Part shown: positions 38,086 to 50,152 of the stretch, in pieces
Layout of the letters: each line of letters opens with the position of its first letter
Position numbering within the stretch: position 1 is the stretch's first letter
Source: Paulinella micropora
Taxonomy: Eukaryota > Cercozoa > Imbricatea > Euglyphida
Direction of reading: 5' to 3'
Length of the DNA: 64,000 nucleotides
Assembly: GCA_009731375.1 (NCBI GenBank)
Contig: BJOX01000021.1
Coordinates: 1,298,854-1,362,853, forward strand
Translations under genes and position numbers: made by a program
Notes under the pieces: model-generated
Seen by the model: only the letters and a program-made list of their open reading frames with translations
Told to the model about the DNA's origin: nothing
Databases searched by the model: none

Positions 38086-40927
38086 ATGCCTTGCCGGGGT
38101 CTAGAAGCGCTGTTGGACCAAATTCAAGAGCTTGCGTACAAGCATCCCTGGCTCACGACGGGAGAACTGGGCGGTTGCGAGGCGCTTCCCAGTAGTCATT
38201 TGCTGCGCCGGCCGGGTTTTTTGAGGCCTTATGTGCAACGAGAGGTGTGTGGTCTTGTGGCTACCGAAGTGCCGGCGTACCACCTGGCGCGTTCTGAACT
38301 CCAGGCAGTCCGGTCCAAGCCAGACCTAGCTGAGACAGAGGCGCAGAGCAGCGATCTGCAACTCCTGGCGCCCTACATCGTAGAGTCAAGCGATGGTTAC
38401 GTTAGCCCCTGCCCCACGCCTTGTGATCGTTGTTGTCTGCAAGAGCTGTGCCGCCGTATAACCGGGGCGGGCCCCGCGGTTCCAAACTCAGAATTACTCC
38501 GAGCACCTCGGCCGGTAGTAGCTTGTCATGTGCCGAAAAATGTTAGTGATGTCTGCAAGGTCTGGGCTAGTAGCTGCCGAGGGGCTCCGCGCGCTAGCGC
38601 GGAGCCCCAGGAGGTTCTCCAGGTTGTGCCGGTTGACCTGGGGCTAGGAGCTGGCAGCGGGAGCCGAAGGCTTGGTCGGCTTTTGGAAAAAAGGGCTGAG
38701 CGCCAGCTCCCCTCGGCGCCCGCGCCCCCCCAGCTGGCTGTTGCTCGAGCTTTTTAGCAGTAACAAAGATATAACAAGCATAGACTGTGACCAGGAAGTC
38801 AGCCTGTACGGGCAGAAATACGAGCCCGTAGCAATACAGCGGCTGTCGCCCTGGATCAGCAGTGCGCGGCCGCGCGACTATGAATATGTTTTTAGCTCTT
38901 TCCCTCCTCAGGGCGATGATGCACGTTGGTGGGCCTTGCTCGGCGGCAACGACACTACCCCGTGCCCCAGGTCGTTGGCCCTCGGCGGTGTAGCGCTCGG
39001 CAGCGGGAGGACGGGCTGCCGGCTGTTGCTGCGCTGTCTCTTGGCGAGCAAGAACAACTCCTGCGCGCCGGGGTACTTCCAGGGCTCCGCGCAGCTGTTT
39101 CGCCGCCCGCCGCCCTGTGACCAATACTTTTTGTTCTGGCCCGCTAAGGGGGAGCGGCCCCTGAGCGGGCCTGCCCTGATCCCTGTCATGCCCTGTACGG
39201 CCAAGGCAGTGGAGCAATTTGTGAATAGGTACGTTGGGGGCAGGAGCATCCCCCTAATCCAGCCCCAGCTAGAAGCCGGGGCCAATCGCGACGGCCCCGC
39301 AAAAACGAAGCTTTGGCTACAGCAATCCCGGAGTTTTATTGCAGAGCGCTTCAAGAAAATCGAAGGAATGTACTTTGGGGATCAACAACGTCTGGACATC
39401 TTGCTTGCTCACCTACTGGCCAACCACGCACTAGTCTACCGTGGCTACCGGGCCTACCTTAGCTACTACAAACCCAAGCAAGGAGACGAGCGCGAACTGA
39501 GCTCTTCGTGCACCAATTGCCGCTTCTGGCACCTCTTCTTGTATGTACTGGGGTTTCCCCGCATTGGCGAGCCCAGCCCCCTCCAAGCCGATGCTGAAAA
39601 CCAGGACTCTAGCTTGAGCGAGCTGGATCGGCTGCAACGTTTCAACTATAGAGCGCTGCGCAACCTGCGTGCCAGAACTAAGGCCGCAAACACGAAATCA
39701 CAGCGAGCCAAACTAGAAAACATGTGTAACGAAGAGCTGCCTAGCTTGCTGGGCGGCTTTGCGTGGTCTAAACGGTGGTTTCTATGCACGGGCTGCGCAA
39801 GCTTCGCGGCCCCTGCTGGGCCTTGTGATCCGTGGCCCCCCAGCCTGCCCCTCGCAAATGGGAGCGCGCCCCAGGGCAAGAGCTACACGGTGCGGACAAA
39901 GCTGCGGCAGTCCCTCTTGGGGGGGCAGGAGTTACCTGAGGGTACGGAGCCCTGTGACGCGAAAAAAGTCTGCCCAAGCTGCGACGAAGCTCTGACCCGG
40001 CGCTGCCGCCCGCTCCTAACGTTAAGTTGGTGGCCGGAGGTGATTGTGTATGCACGCCAAAGCTACCGAGAACAAGACAGGTTCTGGGTGCCCCAGGTTC
40101 GAAGGACGTGCCTGCCGGAACAATGGGAATCCGACGTGGGGCCGGCCACAGGTCCCCCGCGGGATGCGGTCTGGTACCAACGCACCGAGCTGCCCATGGA
40201 GTCGGGCCGGAATCACGGGGGTTCTGAGCTTGGGGCCTACCGCCGGCTTACTCCCCACCCCTACGGAGTAGTCCAAACTCGGACGAAAGAATGGGCAGAC
40301 ATGCAAGACCCGATTGCGCCCGGCTGCACTAGGGCATGCCTGTCGCCGCCGGGGTGGGCACCTTGGCACGAGCTGCGTGAGGCCCGCTTGGTCAGAGTTC
40401 GAGAGCCCCTGGCGCGCTTAGTTAAAGAGGCTTGCGCGCGCTTGGAGTCCGACTGCACACCAGGCCAAAAACTCTTGCGAAAATTCCAGTGGACCGCGCA
40501 GCCCCCCCAGGGCCTAGAAATTCTGCTGCAGCAAGCGGGGCAGCTAGCTTGCTACGCAGCGTTAGGTCACTTATGGGAGCCGCACACGGCGCACCTGACG
40601 AACCTGCCCGTCGGCCCGCGAAGCTCAGTGCACCGGCAAAAGTTTTTGTTCCCCGAGAATATGGCCGGCCCCTACCAAGTAGTTCTGATTGGCGGTGCCG
40701 CTTGCGAGACCCGAGTGACCCAAGGCCGAGCGGCGGAGCCTGGGCGCAAAATCTGGTCTTTGGGCAAGCAGGCACACGAGCTACAGTGCTACGCAGCTTG
40801 TTTCGTCGAACCGGCGCCGGAGAATTTTACTAGGGAAATCCACACCTCCGGGCAGACGACCGGGAGTGAGCGAGTACTAGAAATAGTCTTTACTTACAAG
40901 CAGGCTGGCTCAACCCCTTCTTTTTGA
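38086..40927 (+). CDS. about 945-residue hypothetical protein with one frame break
   Basis: The first frame (ATG 38086, MPCRGLEALLDQIQELAYKH) is open to 38757; a second frame, open from about 38672, runs to 40927. Both are GC-rich and protein-like, and a one-base change in the A6 run near 38687 or the C7 run near 38726 would make one gene. The N-terminal part has a Cys cluster (PCPTPCDRCCLQELC). The C-terminal part holds CTNCRFWHLF, CTGCASF and CPSCDEAL, so up to two zinc sites, plus Trp-rich globular sequence. No family recognised. Two separate overlapping genes is the alternative. It overlaps the converging RPB3 gene by 34 bp. Confidence 0.55.
38581..38608. repeat. 12-bp GC hairpin inside a coding region
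   Basis: ggggctccgcgc and its complement gcgcggagcccc flank a 4-nt loop. It lies about 80-140 bp before the frame break of the same gene. Stable as RNA; whether it has a role is unknown. Confidence 0.6.
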
Positions 40928-43293
40928 GCACGGGGTGTGGTGGCTGCCAGCAAGGGTAACGCCGTCGAACCCAAAAAGCTCCAGCATTCTTGCAGCAGCT
41001 CTAGCGCACTTTGATCACAGTATGACTCTATTAACAGAACCCAGGCAGAAGCATCGGCCCCGCGCCGCGGAGTAGTAATCTCGATGTTGGGGTTCTCAAT
41101 CGTACATTGGAGGCAGGCCGTGCAGTCCCAAGGCCTGGCGGCCACTAGCTCTCCGGAATCCTCCACGTCAAACACGCCGGCTTGGCAAACAGACCACGCG
41201 CGCCATGCCAAGTCGGCCGGCAAGTCTGCACCCGCCTTGATGATGCGGACCTTAGGCAAGTACCTGGGCGTAATTAGCCCCCTTTTAAATAGCCCGTTCA
41301 TGGCCGCGCAACCCTTGGTGCCCCAGGCTCTCACCTGCAGGCTTTCTCCGGGGAGCAGGTAAGCCAAGATCGTGTCGCTTAGCCCAGGAAACAGCGGCGG
41401 CTCTGTGCCTCCTTGTCCCCAATCTTCTTCATCCGACAGCATCCGCAGTTGGCTGAGCCTGACGGGCTCCGCCCCTAGCTCCGCCAGAAGCAGCTCAATC
41501 TCTTGGTCCGAGAACATGTCCACGCTCCCGTGGCCTAGCGCCTCGCCCTGCTCGTCTTCTTTTTCTTCTTCTTTACACAGCTCCCCCACGTCAGCCCGCA
41601 GCTCGTGCTCCTGCAGCCCCAGGCTTTTCAGCAGCTGTGTTAGCGCCCTCGGGTCTTGTTGGCGAAGCCGCGCCAGGGCCCGGGCCTCCTCCTCGGCGTT
41701 GGCCGCCATGGCCTGCTTGCACAATTTCCTTTGCTCGTTCCTGAGGAGCTCGCGCAGCCCGGACAAACCGGCGGCGGGGGGGCGCGGCGCGCGGCTGTTA
41801 CAGTAGCGCAGTTCGAAACGTACCGAACTCCTTGGTCCTAGCATGCTTGGGAAGGCCTCGTTCAGAGGAACCGTCTCAAGCTTCTCCAGCTTGGCGCGCG
41901 GGTACGATAGTGATACCTGCGACAGCCGCTGCTGCAGGTCTAGATTTCCTAGCTGGTTGAGGGGCTTAGAAAGCACCTGCACATGCGAAATCTTGAACGA
42001 CTGGATAAAATCCAGCGACTGCATCAAGGCTTGGGGAAGTAGCGGACTCTGTACCCCCTCCAGCAAAAATGCATCTGTCTGCGGCAGCTCTGCCAGCGAA
42101 CCTAGCTCAATCTGTCGTACCGTGGCTTGTGCCAGAGCTCTAGTGATTTCTGTGCGCTTGTAGAGTTCCCATGTTTTACCCAGCATTTTTAAAAGTTTTG
42201 AACTTGCTGATTTTTCCTGCGCTCTCCTCCTCCCCCNNNNNNNNNNNNNNNNNNNNNNNNNNNNNNNNNNNNNNNNNNNNNNNNNNNNNNNNNNNNNNNN
42301 NNNNNNNNNNNNNNNNNNNNNNNNNNNNNNNNNNNNNNNNNNNNNNNNNNNNNNNNNNNNNNNNNNNNNNNNNNNNNNNNNNNNNNNNNNNNNNNNNNNN
42401 NNNNNNNNNNNNNNNNNNNNNNNNCTTTGCAGCAAGAGCTTACTCTGGTCTAAGAAAGTGTGGGTGATGCCATCTCGTACTTCTACCCTCCAGCGAAAAG
42501 CTTGGCTGTCACTGTCAAGGCAGGGCATCACCAATGCCCCCACAAAACCTGTCCACTGCTGCGTCGGAATCCGCCGGACGTTCTGCGGTAGATAGCCCCG
42601 GACGTCGGTTAGGCATTGCTGTAGAAGAACCTCCTTGTCCAAAGAAACAAGCCCCTCGGCGCACATCTCGATCCAGGCACATGAAGCCTGGCGGTAGCAC
42701 AGCACACAAAGGCGGGGGTTCATGCTACCTAGCAAGAGCTCGGCACTGGTCTCTAACGCGCAGTCTGCTTGATCGCTTCTAAGCCCCCCCGGGCTTAGCT
42801 TCGGCAGAAGTTGGGCCACAAATTCCTTGATCTGGTCGCTTTTAGGTTTGAAGGACGAACGCTTGGTCTTTCTTTGTTGGTAGCAAAAGGCCTCGTAACA
42901 ATCGTAGAGCCACAGCTCCGAGTCGCTCAAACGCATAAGCAGGGGCCCGGAGGCCGCGTGCTGCGGGCGCGGGGGGAGCAGGCCGGAGAGCCCCAAACAT
43001 TGACAGCCTTGCGAGCAGGAGAAAGCGTCCAGATTCGCGACCCGCAAGTTTCTTGACTCTGCCCGAGCTGATGCCCTGGGCAGGGCCGAAAAAGGGTTTT
43101 CAAGAAGCCACGCGCGCAGTCTCTGCTGTAGCTCGGCCGATCCCTCCGGCGTCTTGTCTGCGTACTGTGCCAGGCCCAGAAAACCTCCCTGGACGTACAG
43201 ACACTGGCGGGGGCAGAGCAGCTTGTAACAATCTAAGACCTGCTTGACTTCCGGGGGATACGAAGCTCCCCCGGAAGTTTGATCTTTGCTCAT
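40894..43293 (-). CDS. RPB3: DNA-directed RNA polymerase subunit RPB3 (RPB3/RPB11-type), extended
   Basis: After an N gap (42237-42424) the protein shows RPB3 features in order. EITRALAQATVRQIELGSLA, LLEGVQSPLLPQALMQSLDF form the dimerisation helix and strand (the L-x-N-A-L-R-R and H-x-E-x-L-x-x-R-L-x-x-I-P pattern). DTILAYLLPGESLQVRAWGT KG is the L-x-P-G-Q-x-L-x-x-x-A-x-x-x-K-G strand. CTACLQCTIENPNIEITTP, then WVLLIESYCDQSALELLQEC form the C-terminal domain. It would seat RPB1 and RPB2 during assembly. About 290 residues lie before the gap with no known counterpart in RPB3; they include a Cys-rich segment (CSQGCQC). At about 799 residues it is more than twice a normal RPB3; whether RPB11 is fused is not clear. 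Confidence 0.7.
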   Translation of the reverse strand: MSKDQTSGGASYPPEVKQVLDCYKLLCPRQCLYVQGGFLGLAQYADKTPEGSAELQQRLRAWLLENPFSALPRASARAESRNLRVANLDAFSCSQGCQCLGLSGLLPPRPQHAASGPLLMRLSDSELWLYDCYEAFCYQQRKTKRSSFKPKSDQIKEFVAQLLPKLSPGGLRSDQADCALETSAELLLGSMNPRLCVLCYRQASCAWIEMCAEGLVSLDKEVLLQQCLTDVRGYLPQNVRRIPTQQWTGFVGALVMPCLDSDSQAFRWRVEVRDGITHTFLDQSKLLLQXXXXXXXXXXXXXXXXXXXXXXXXXXXXXXXXXXXXXXXXXXXXXXXXXXXXXXXXXXXXXXXXGRRRAQEKSASSKLLKMLGKTWELYKRTEITRALAQATVRQIELGSLAELPQTDAFLLEGVQSPLLPQALMQSLDFIQSFKISHVQVLSKPLNQLGNLDLQQRLSQVSLSYPRAKLEKLETVPLNEAFPSMLGPRSSVRFELRYCNSRAPRPPAAGLSGLRELLRNEQRKLCKQAMAANAEEEARALARLRQQDPRALTQLLKSLGLQEHELRADVGELCKEEEKEDEQGEALGHGSVDMFSDQEIELLLAELGAEPVRLSQLRMLSDEEDWGQGGTEPPLFPGLSDTILAYLLPGESLQVRAWGTKGCAAMNGLFKRGLITPRYLPKVRIIKAGADLPADLAWRAWSVCQAGVFDVEDSGELVAARPWDCTACLQCTIENPNIEITTPRRGADASAWVLLIESYCDQSALELLQECWSFLGSTALPLLAATTPRAQKEGVEPACL

Positions 43294-43375
43294 TCAAAGT
43301 CGATTTATTTAAGAAAAACAAACAAAAAGAAAAGGGGNNNNNNNNNNCATATATCGAGCTAGGCATAGATCGAGG

Positions 43376-43488
43376 TAGGTAGATAGATAAATAGATAGAT
43401 AGATAGATAGATAGATAAAGAGATAGAGAGATAGAAAGAAAGAAAGTAAGAGAGTTGTATATATATATATACATATATGTATATATGT

Positions 43489-43519
<31 letters not shown>

Positions 43520-43545
43520 AGGATGGAGGGAGGGAGGGAGGGAGG
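43376..43545. repeat. (GATA)n, (TA)n, (GA)n and (GGGA)n simple repeats
   Basis: Between the RPB3 and RPB1 genes the sequence is a chain of tetra- and dinucleotide repeats: tagatagatagata, tatatatacatatatgta, gagagagaga and gggagggaggga. No gene. It also contains a 10-N gap at 43338-43347. Confidence 0.9.
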
Positions 43546-43597
43546 GAGGGAAAAAGAGAGGGAAAGAAAAGGAACTCCTGTTCTGCCGTGTGTTTTG

Positions 43598-46500
43598 TTA
43601 CTTTTTCTGCTCGCTCCAGCCACGCCGCACCCCTCGCGCTTCTTCTCGTAGCTCGTAGTACGAGTCTCCTATCGGGGGCACCTGCCCACTGAGAAAGCTC
43701 CAGTACATGGAGGACGGTTGCGAGGTGGCGCCCACAGTGTCGTGAACCCAGACCTGCCCGTTCCTTTCGAAGAGGGCGCGCTCGAAGGGGTCCTTTTCCA
43801 AGAGAGCGTAGCCCCCACGGTTAATGGGCAACGGCAAACCCCGCACCGTCATGGTCCGGGCCAAAAGTTCGGTGTGTAAGTAATCAAGTTCCCCGAGCCC
43901 CGTCAGCGCCTTGGAAAGCTCGTACCGGAGAGCCGCCGCGCAAGCCTCGATTCCTAGCACCTGGCAGGCCAGCGAAGGGTCTGAAATATCAATAGACTCC
44001 GGAACCCACTCGGGGCGAGCCAACAGCCGCCTGACTTGTGCCAGTGAACACTGGCCCGGTTTGAGGCGCAAGGACAAGATAGCAGATGTCGGCTCAAACT
44101 CTACGCCGCTGATGTTGGTTTCGTGGCACAGGGTAGCCAACGCCCCCCTGAGAAGGCTCTGGCAGTACAGGTCTGTGTGGTTGTATTGATAGGTGTTAAC
44201 TCGGGATTCCTTGTGCACGGGCTCCGGCGTCTGGCCCTCTGTCTGGGATGGCGGCGGCGGCGGCGGCGGCGTGCTACAAGTCCTGACAAAGAACCACGCC
44301 AGGCGGGCCCCGGCCGAACGCCAGGCCGAGCACACGGCAAAGACTGGCAGGGCCTGGCGTAGCCTCTGGGCAACCTCGGCGGCACCGCCCACCCAACCCT
44401 TGGCGCGACAGGCCTGGTGGTCCAGCAGGAGGACAGCGCCCCCGTGCGACACTAGGCGCTGGGGGGGCGGCGCTCTTTCTTTTCCTTCTTCTTCTTCTTC
44501 TTCTTCTTCTTCTTCTTCTTCTTCTTCTTCTTCTTCTTCTTCTTCTTCTTCAAGTCGCTTGCGTTTTTTGCGCGGAGCGCCCCGAACGCCCTCCTCCTCC
44601 TCCTCCTCCTCCTCCTCCTCCTGCTCCTCGCCCAGGCTGTGCTGGCGCTTGCGCCCCTTCTTACTAGACCGATCTTGTGTCTCCTTCTTTTTCTTCTTTT
44701 TTTTCTCCTCCTCCTCCTCCTTCTTCTTCTTCTTCTTTTTCTTCTTCTTCTTCTTCTTCTCTCTCTTCGTCTTCTTGTGTTTGTCCCGGCGCTTGCGCTT
44801 TTTCGGGGGCCTGGGTGGCGAGCCCCGCGAGCCGCCGCCCGAACCAAAGCTAAGCCCACACAGGTCTAGGTCGGTGTCTTGCGCAAACAAGGCTAGGTCA
44901 GGGTACAGCTTCCCCGCGTCGGTCAGAAACGCGTGGTAGTCGTAAAAGCCCCGCAGGTCGAGGCAGAGGTCAATGGCACTGACTTGCTCAAAGAGCCTGA
45001 CAAAGTCCGTCGACGGGCTCGTTCTGTGAGAACTCGCAAGCTCCCCCGTGCATCCGCGTCCAGGGACCGCCAGTGCGCCACCTCCTCTGGCGTTCGTACC
45101 CGCCCTGTTATGAGCAGATCCTGGGCCTTGCACTGCAGCTTGGTGAGGGCCAGAACGCGCGGGTGTCCCTCCGTGGCACGTATGGTGTTGGCCGCTTTGT
45201 GGCGCGTGTTGAGCGTGAGCTGGGTGCCCAGGTGTCCGTAGGAGGAAGCCGCCACGCCCCCCACCGAGTAGCCAAAGTGCAGTCTGCTGTTCACAAAGCA
45301 GTGGACTATTTGTTTGAGCAAGACCTCGAGGAGGGGGGGCGGCATTTTGTACACGTGCCGCACACGCCAGGCCGTGAGTTCGGAGGCGACGTAGGCCTGC
45401 GTGGTGGACCAGCAATCCTCGCCGGGGGTTTGGTAGATGTAGTGCAGCGCCCGCTCGACACAGAACCTCGCGCGCCGGTCGTCGTAGGGTTGCGGCTCGC
45501 GGGCAAGCCGGGGGTGGGCCAGCCTGACGCGCTCGGCCAGCAAGGGCAGGGTAAAGGGGGCACGGGGTTCCCAAGCTTGCCGCGCGCGCCCCTTGCATTC
45601 TTCCCACGCCAGCTGCTCAAATAACAGCCCCGCCCTGCACACGCGGAGGCGCTCGGCCCCGGCGCCGTCGTCGTCGTCGTCGTCGGCGTCGTCGTCGGCG
45701 GCGGCCGGCGAGGAGGAGGAGGAGGAGGAGGAGGAGGGAGCCAAGAGCTCCCAGGTACGATCCAACAAGGCTCGGCAGGGCGCACAGGCTGGCCGGGCCT
45801 GACTAGCAAGGCAGAGGTGGAGGTAGGGGTGCCGCGCGCAGGGAAGTTGCTGCGGGTCTAGCCACAGGGCACAGAGTTCCGACTGGACCCCCCGCTTCGC
45901 CGCTCCGTCCACCAGCCTGCCGGCAAAGTCGATGACGGTCTCTTCACCCCGCACTACTAGGCCCGGGGGCAAGAAGCGCAGCCCTTGCAGCGCAAAGCTG
46001 AGCGTGTGCTGGAAGTAGCCGGTGGTAGCCACGGTGCGCACGTTGCGGCCTACCACCTCACGCGCCGAGACCATGTGCCACGTAAAGTCGCGCACTGACA
46101 GGCCGCCCAGAAACGAGCCACGCACGTAGCCGCTGTCGCTGGGGTCCCCTGCGCGCGAGAAGCAGCTGCGCCGCCCCTGCAGGCTGGGCACGATCAGCGC
46201 CTGCTCGTACAGGTGCAGCCCCGCCTGGGTCTCCAGCTGGCGCAGGTCGTCGACGGAGCCCTTGGCCCCCGAGGCCACGCTGCTGCGGAGCCCGCGCGGG
46301 CGCTCGCCGCCCTGTGCCAGCCCGCGCGCGTAGCGCCGCTCCTGGACGGACTTGGCGAGCGCCTGCAGGGCCCGCAGGTAACTTTCGCACTCGGCGCGGA
46401 ACGTGTCCTCCCGCGCCTCCGCCGCCAGCAGGCGCCCGCGCAGGGCCTTCTCCCGCGGCATCCAGGAAAAAGAGGCTAGCCCGGCGGCCGACCCCCAACC

Positions 46501-48006
46501 CCCCAGCAACGTGCCCGCCGCCGGCTCGCGGGCCGGCTCGCTCGCGAGCAGGGGGCAGCGCCCTCCTACCCAACGCTCCGGCCGCGGCAGGTGCTCCAGC
46601 TCGGCCAGGCTCACGGTGGTGCTCGCGCGCATGTTGCACCACAAAACAAACACGCTGACACAGTCCAGAAAGAACGCAGACCACTCGCTGCCGTAGTCTG
46701 CATACAAGATCTTGACCAGGCTCAGGCAACCCTGCCCAAGCCACGACTTGTGCCACCTCGCCGGCTCGCGCCACGCCGGCCCCGCCGCGCCGCCCGCGGG
46801 CACCCAGGGGGGCACAAAGTCGGGCGGCAGAAACTTGGCCACCACGTCCCACACATGGCAACTCTCCCGCTCCTTCTGCTCCGGCAGACCCAGCTGCGCA
46901 TTGCCGCGCGGACGGGGGACCTTGCCCTCCAGCAGCGCAAACAACTCCAGCAACTCCTCGTACGAGAAACGTTCCCCCGCCTGGATAGCGTCCGACAAAA
47001 CCGCCAGGTTGTCCTGCGCCAGCTTCGCCACGTTCTCCCCCGCCGCGCGCGTGGTAATCAACCGCACCGAGCCCATGGTCTCTTCCGCCGACCACGCGTC
47101 CAGGTGGTCCTGCAGCGCAATCACCGTCAGCACGTCCCCGTCGTTATCTCCGTTAAAGGGGATCTCTTCGATCGGGTTCAGCGTAATGCAAAGCCGCTGC
47201 GGCACCAGCGCCCCCGGGTCCCCTAAACCCACGCGCTGCTCGTCGTAACGGGGGCGCACGCTCAGGCACGACGGCGTCTCGTAGTACAGCCCCCGCCTCG
47301 GCAACAGCACCGTAAACAGCCGCGTGCTCTGCGGCGACAGCGTCGGCTGCCTGTTGATCACCACCTTGCTGCCCTCCATCAGGTTCAGTTCCACCACGTC
47401 GCCCTCCTCTATCCACGCAGCGTAAAAACCCCCCAGCTCTTCCAACCGGCACCCCTGCTCGTACAGCACCGGGTCCAGCACGTCCCAGCTACGCTGCCGA
47501 GAGGAGGAGGAGGAGGAGGAGGAGGAGGAGGAGCAGGAGGAGGAGGAGGGCAGCAACCCCCGCGCCGCCGCCGCCCGCTGCTTCTTCCTCTTCCACAGCA
47601 GACCCACGCTGGGGTACACGTCCCCGTACACCAGGTCCGGGTTATGATCTAGCATTGCTGCCGCCTCAGAGTCACCCTCCGGGGACGCACGGGCCGTCCT
47701 CAGCCTGGCCTGCCATTCCTGCAACACCGCGCGCGCGCGCTGCACCCCGTCCACTGCCGCCCGCACCTCCGCCAGGTTGTGCGGCCCCACGTACACCCGC
47801 TCGTACAGGCTCCGCAACAAGTCTAGCCCCAGCACCACGTGACCCAGTGGCACCAGCGCGTTGCAGGTCAGCACCCCGCGCGCCGAGTGGTCTACGCGCT
47901 TCCCCAAACCGTTCTTCCGGAACTCACCGTCCTTGCGGCTCAGCAGCTCGCTCAGGTTGCGCGACACCTGCGCCGTCTCCGCCGCCGCCTGCGCGCCCCC
48001 CGCGCC

Positions 48007-48044
<38 letters not shown>

Positions 48045-49870
48045 ACANNNNNNNNNNACAGAGTCTGCTGGTATTCCAGCGCCAGCTTGTCCTCCCTGCA
48101 CCGCCCCGCCACCAGCAATAGCTCACCCGCCGACACACACATCGCTAGCATCCGCTCCTGCTCCCACACGTACCTTACCTCCCACCCACAACGCAACAAG
48201 TCCACTGTCTGATTGATATTATCCACCAGGTCCCGCCCATAGTCTAGCAGCGCCTGGCGACCCTCCAGCGACGCACGCACCACCGGCAGCAGCGAACGGC
48301 TCGGGGTCAGGCACGCGAACCGGAAGGCACGGTACAGATTAGCCATCAGCCCCAGCTTCTCGGCCGGCAGCCCCTGCCGGGCCAGCAGCGTGCGCCAGTA
48401 CATCGTCGGCACCGGCGCCTCTCCGAAACAACCCATCCCGTACTGACCCTCGCTCGTCTGCTCCAGCGCCAGCTGGCTGAAGCTACACGCAAACGACATC
48501 CCCTGCTGCTCGCGCACCAACGGCTGTATCCCCCCGCAACCGCCGTGCTTCGCCGCACACTCCAGACAACTCCTCTTCTGACCCGCCGTCGCCGACAACA
48601 CACACTTCACAATCAGCCCCCGCAGCTCGTCCGGGGGCAACAGACGGCTACGCGATTCCTTGCGCAACTTGCGCACCGACAGCGGCTCCTCCAACGCCTC
48701 CTCCGACTCGACCCCCGCCGAACGCTCCCTGTCACGCGCGCGCAGCTTACTCACCAAACCCTCCAGCGACGCCAACCTCCGCCCGCACGCCCGACGAGCC
48801 TCCTCCAGCGCACCTGCCCGCTCACGCTGCGCCTGCTCCGACGCGGGCAAGTCGCGCACAAAGCGCCGGGGGGGGCCCTCCACCCGCCGGTTCACGCCCA
48901 GAAACGCCAGGCGCTGCAACCGCTGCACCAGGCTCTCGTGCAGCGCCTGCTCGCGCACCCACAAGTGCACCGTCGCCGTCAGGTTATGCCCCACCAGCCC
49001 CAGCTGCAACACCTCCAGCACCTGCTCACTCCGCACCAGCAAACATTCCACCGCCCAAGCCGACAAACGCACCGCATCTCTCTTCTCCGCCGACACGCGC
49101 TTAGACACACCCTCCCCGGCCCGCCGACACCCTGCATACGCCCCCCGACACAACCCCTGCCACAGCCGCAAAGACGCACAACTCGCCGACAGCTCCGCCA
49201 CCGCCTCTTCCTCCAACAACACCTCGCGCGACGACGCGTCCCAGCACGCCACGCGCCTCAACACCTCGCGCGGATACTCCTCCTCACCCCCGAACACCTC
49301 CTCCGCCTGCTTCTTCAGCTCCGCCCTCACATCCCCCCCGGGCGTCTCGCCGCGCACAAACAGGCGCCGTCGCTGCTCCACTCCGCTCAGCACGCCCCAC
49401 GACTCACGCACCACCTCCGCCTCCTCCTCCGTCAACACCGATGCACCCCCCGGCGCACGCGCCGCCCACATCTTACCGCCCACGCGCGGCACACCCGTCT
49501 CCCACAAAAAAGCACCGCAATGCTTGCACATCATCGTCAGCGCCTGGTGCACCACCCGCGAAAACTGAGGCAGCAAAAACGGCTCTGGAAACTCCAGGTG
49601 CGGCGAGTGACCCGGGCATTTCAGCAGGTTACCGCCACACAACTTGCACACCAGCGTCTGCGGATCCACCGACAAACTTGCATCCCCGTACGTAAACGAC
49701 GAGTCTTGCGCACTGCCCCCCGACAGACAACCCGTCGACACGTCCCGGATGTCCTGGTCTCGTGCCAGCTCCGCCTCCACAACCATGCACGAACCGGAGC
49801 TATGTCTCACTACCTCGCCATCACTGCACACCGCCGGCTGCCACGCTTGCCGCAGCTGCCCGACCTCCAT
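43598..49870 (-). CDS. RPB1: DNA-directed RNA polymerase largest subunit RPB1, broken by a gap and a frameshift
   Basis: The N-terminal part (ATG 49870) has the RPB1 zinc region CKLCGGNLLKCPGHSPHLEF then CKHCGAF. The middle part has VVINRQPTLSPQSTRLF and, at 47134-47154, NGDNDGD, the catalytic motif (usually NADFDGD) with all three Asp kept. The C-terminal part has VLGIEACAAALRYELSKAL and ARTMTVRGLPLPINRGG, the typical end. The frame changes twice: at the C run with a 10-N gap (48048-48057) and at a G5 run near 45042; both look like homopolymer errors. Between the middle and the end is a Lys/Glu-rich, Ser-rich insert of about 130 residues (44470-44830) made of triplet repeats. Total about 2070 residues. 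Catalytic core of the viral polymerase with RPB3 and RPB5. Confidence 0.85.
44481..44550. repeat. (TTC)n run coding polyGlu in RPB1
   Basis: About 23 ttc units, followed at 44590-44620 by cct/ctc units and at 44690-44760 by Lys-coding ttc/ttt units. All are read in frame within the RPB1 gene. Confidence 0.85.
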
Positions 49871-49974
49871 CTTCGCCTCCTCTTGCGGCTTCTTTTTCTG
49901 CACGCAAAAAAAGAAACACAACAAAAAACGAGCGAAAGGGGAGGGGAGAGGGAAGGGGGAGGACACAGAAGAAC

Positions 49975-50116
49975 GGGGAAGGGGGGAGGGAGGGAGGGAG
50001 GGAGGGAGAGGGAGAGAGAGAAAGAGAGGGAGGGGGGGGGAAACAAACAAGAAATTTGAATTTTATTTAAAAAAAAAACCCTTTCCATCGACAAGGCCTG
50101 CTACTGCTAGTACTAG

Positions 50117-50148
<32 letters not shown>

Positions 50149-50152
50149 GCTA
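49975..50152. repeat. purine-rich and (TAC)n simple repeats between RPB1 and the next gene
   Basis: G/A-rich ggga and gaga repeats (49975-50045), then a short AT stretch and about 15 tac units (50109-50149). Non-coding spacer at the 5' end of RPB1 and the 3' end of the next minus-strand gene. Confidence 0.8.

Noticed and set aside
43376-43440. CRISPR-like regular spacing in tetranucleotide repeats
   Set aside because: Simple microsatellite without spacers.
46058-47095. 345-codon minus-strand frame rich in Gly, Ala and Arg
   Set aside because: Alternative frame within RPB1; composition is a by-product of GC-rich third positions.
48545-50059. 504-codon plus-strand frame rich in His, Arg, Gln and Leu
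   Set aside because: Antisense of the RPB1 N-terminal part, whose zinc motifs fix the coding strand.
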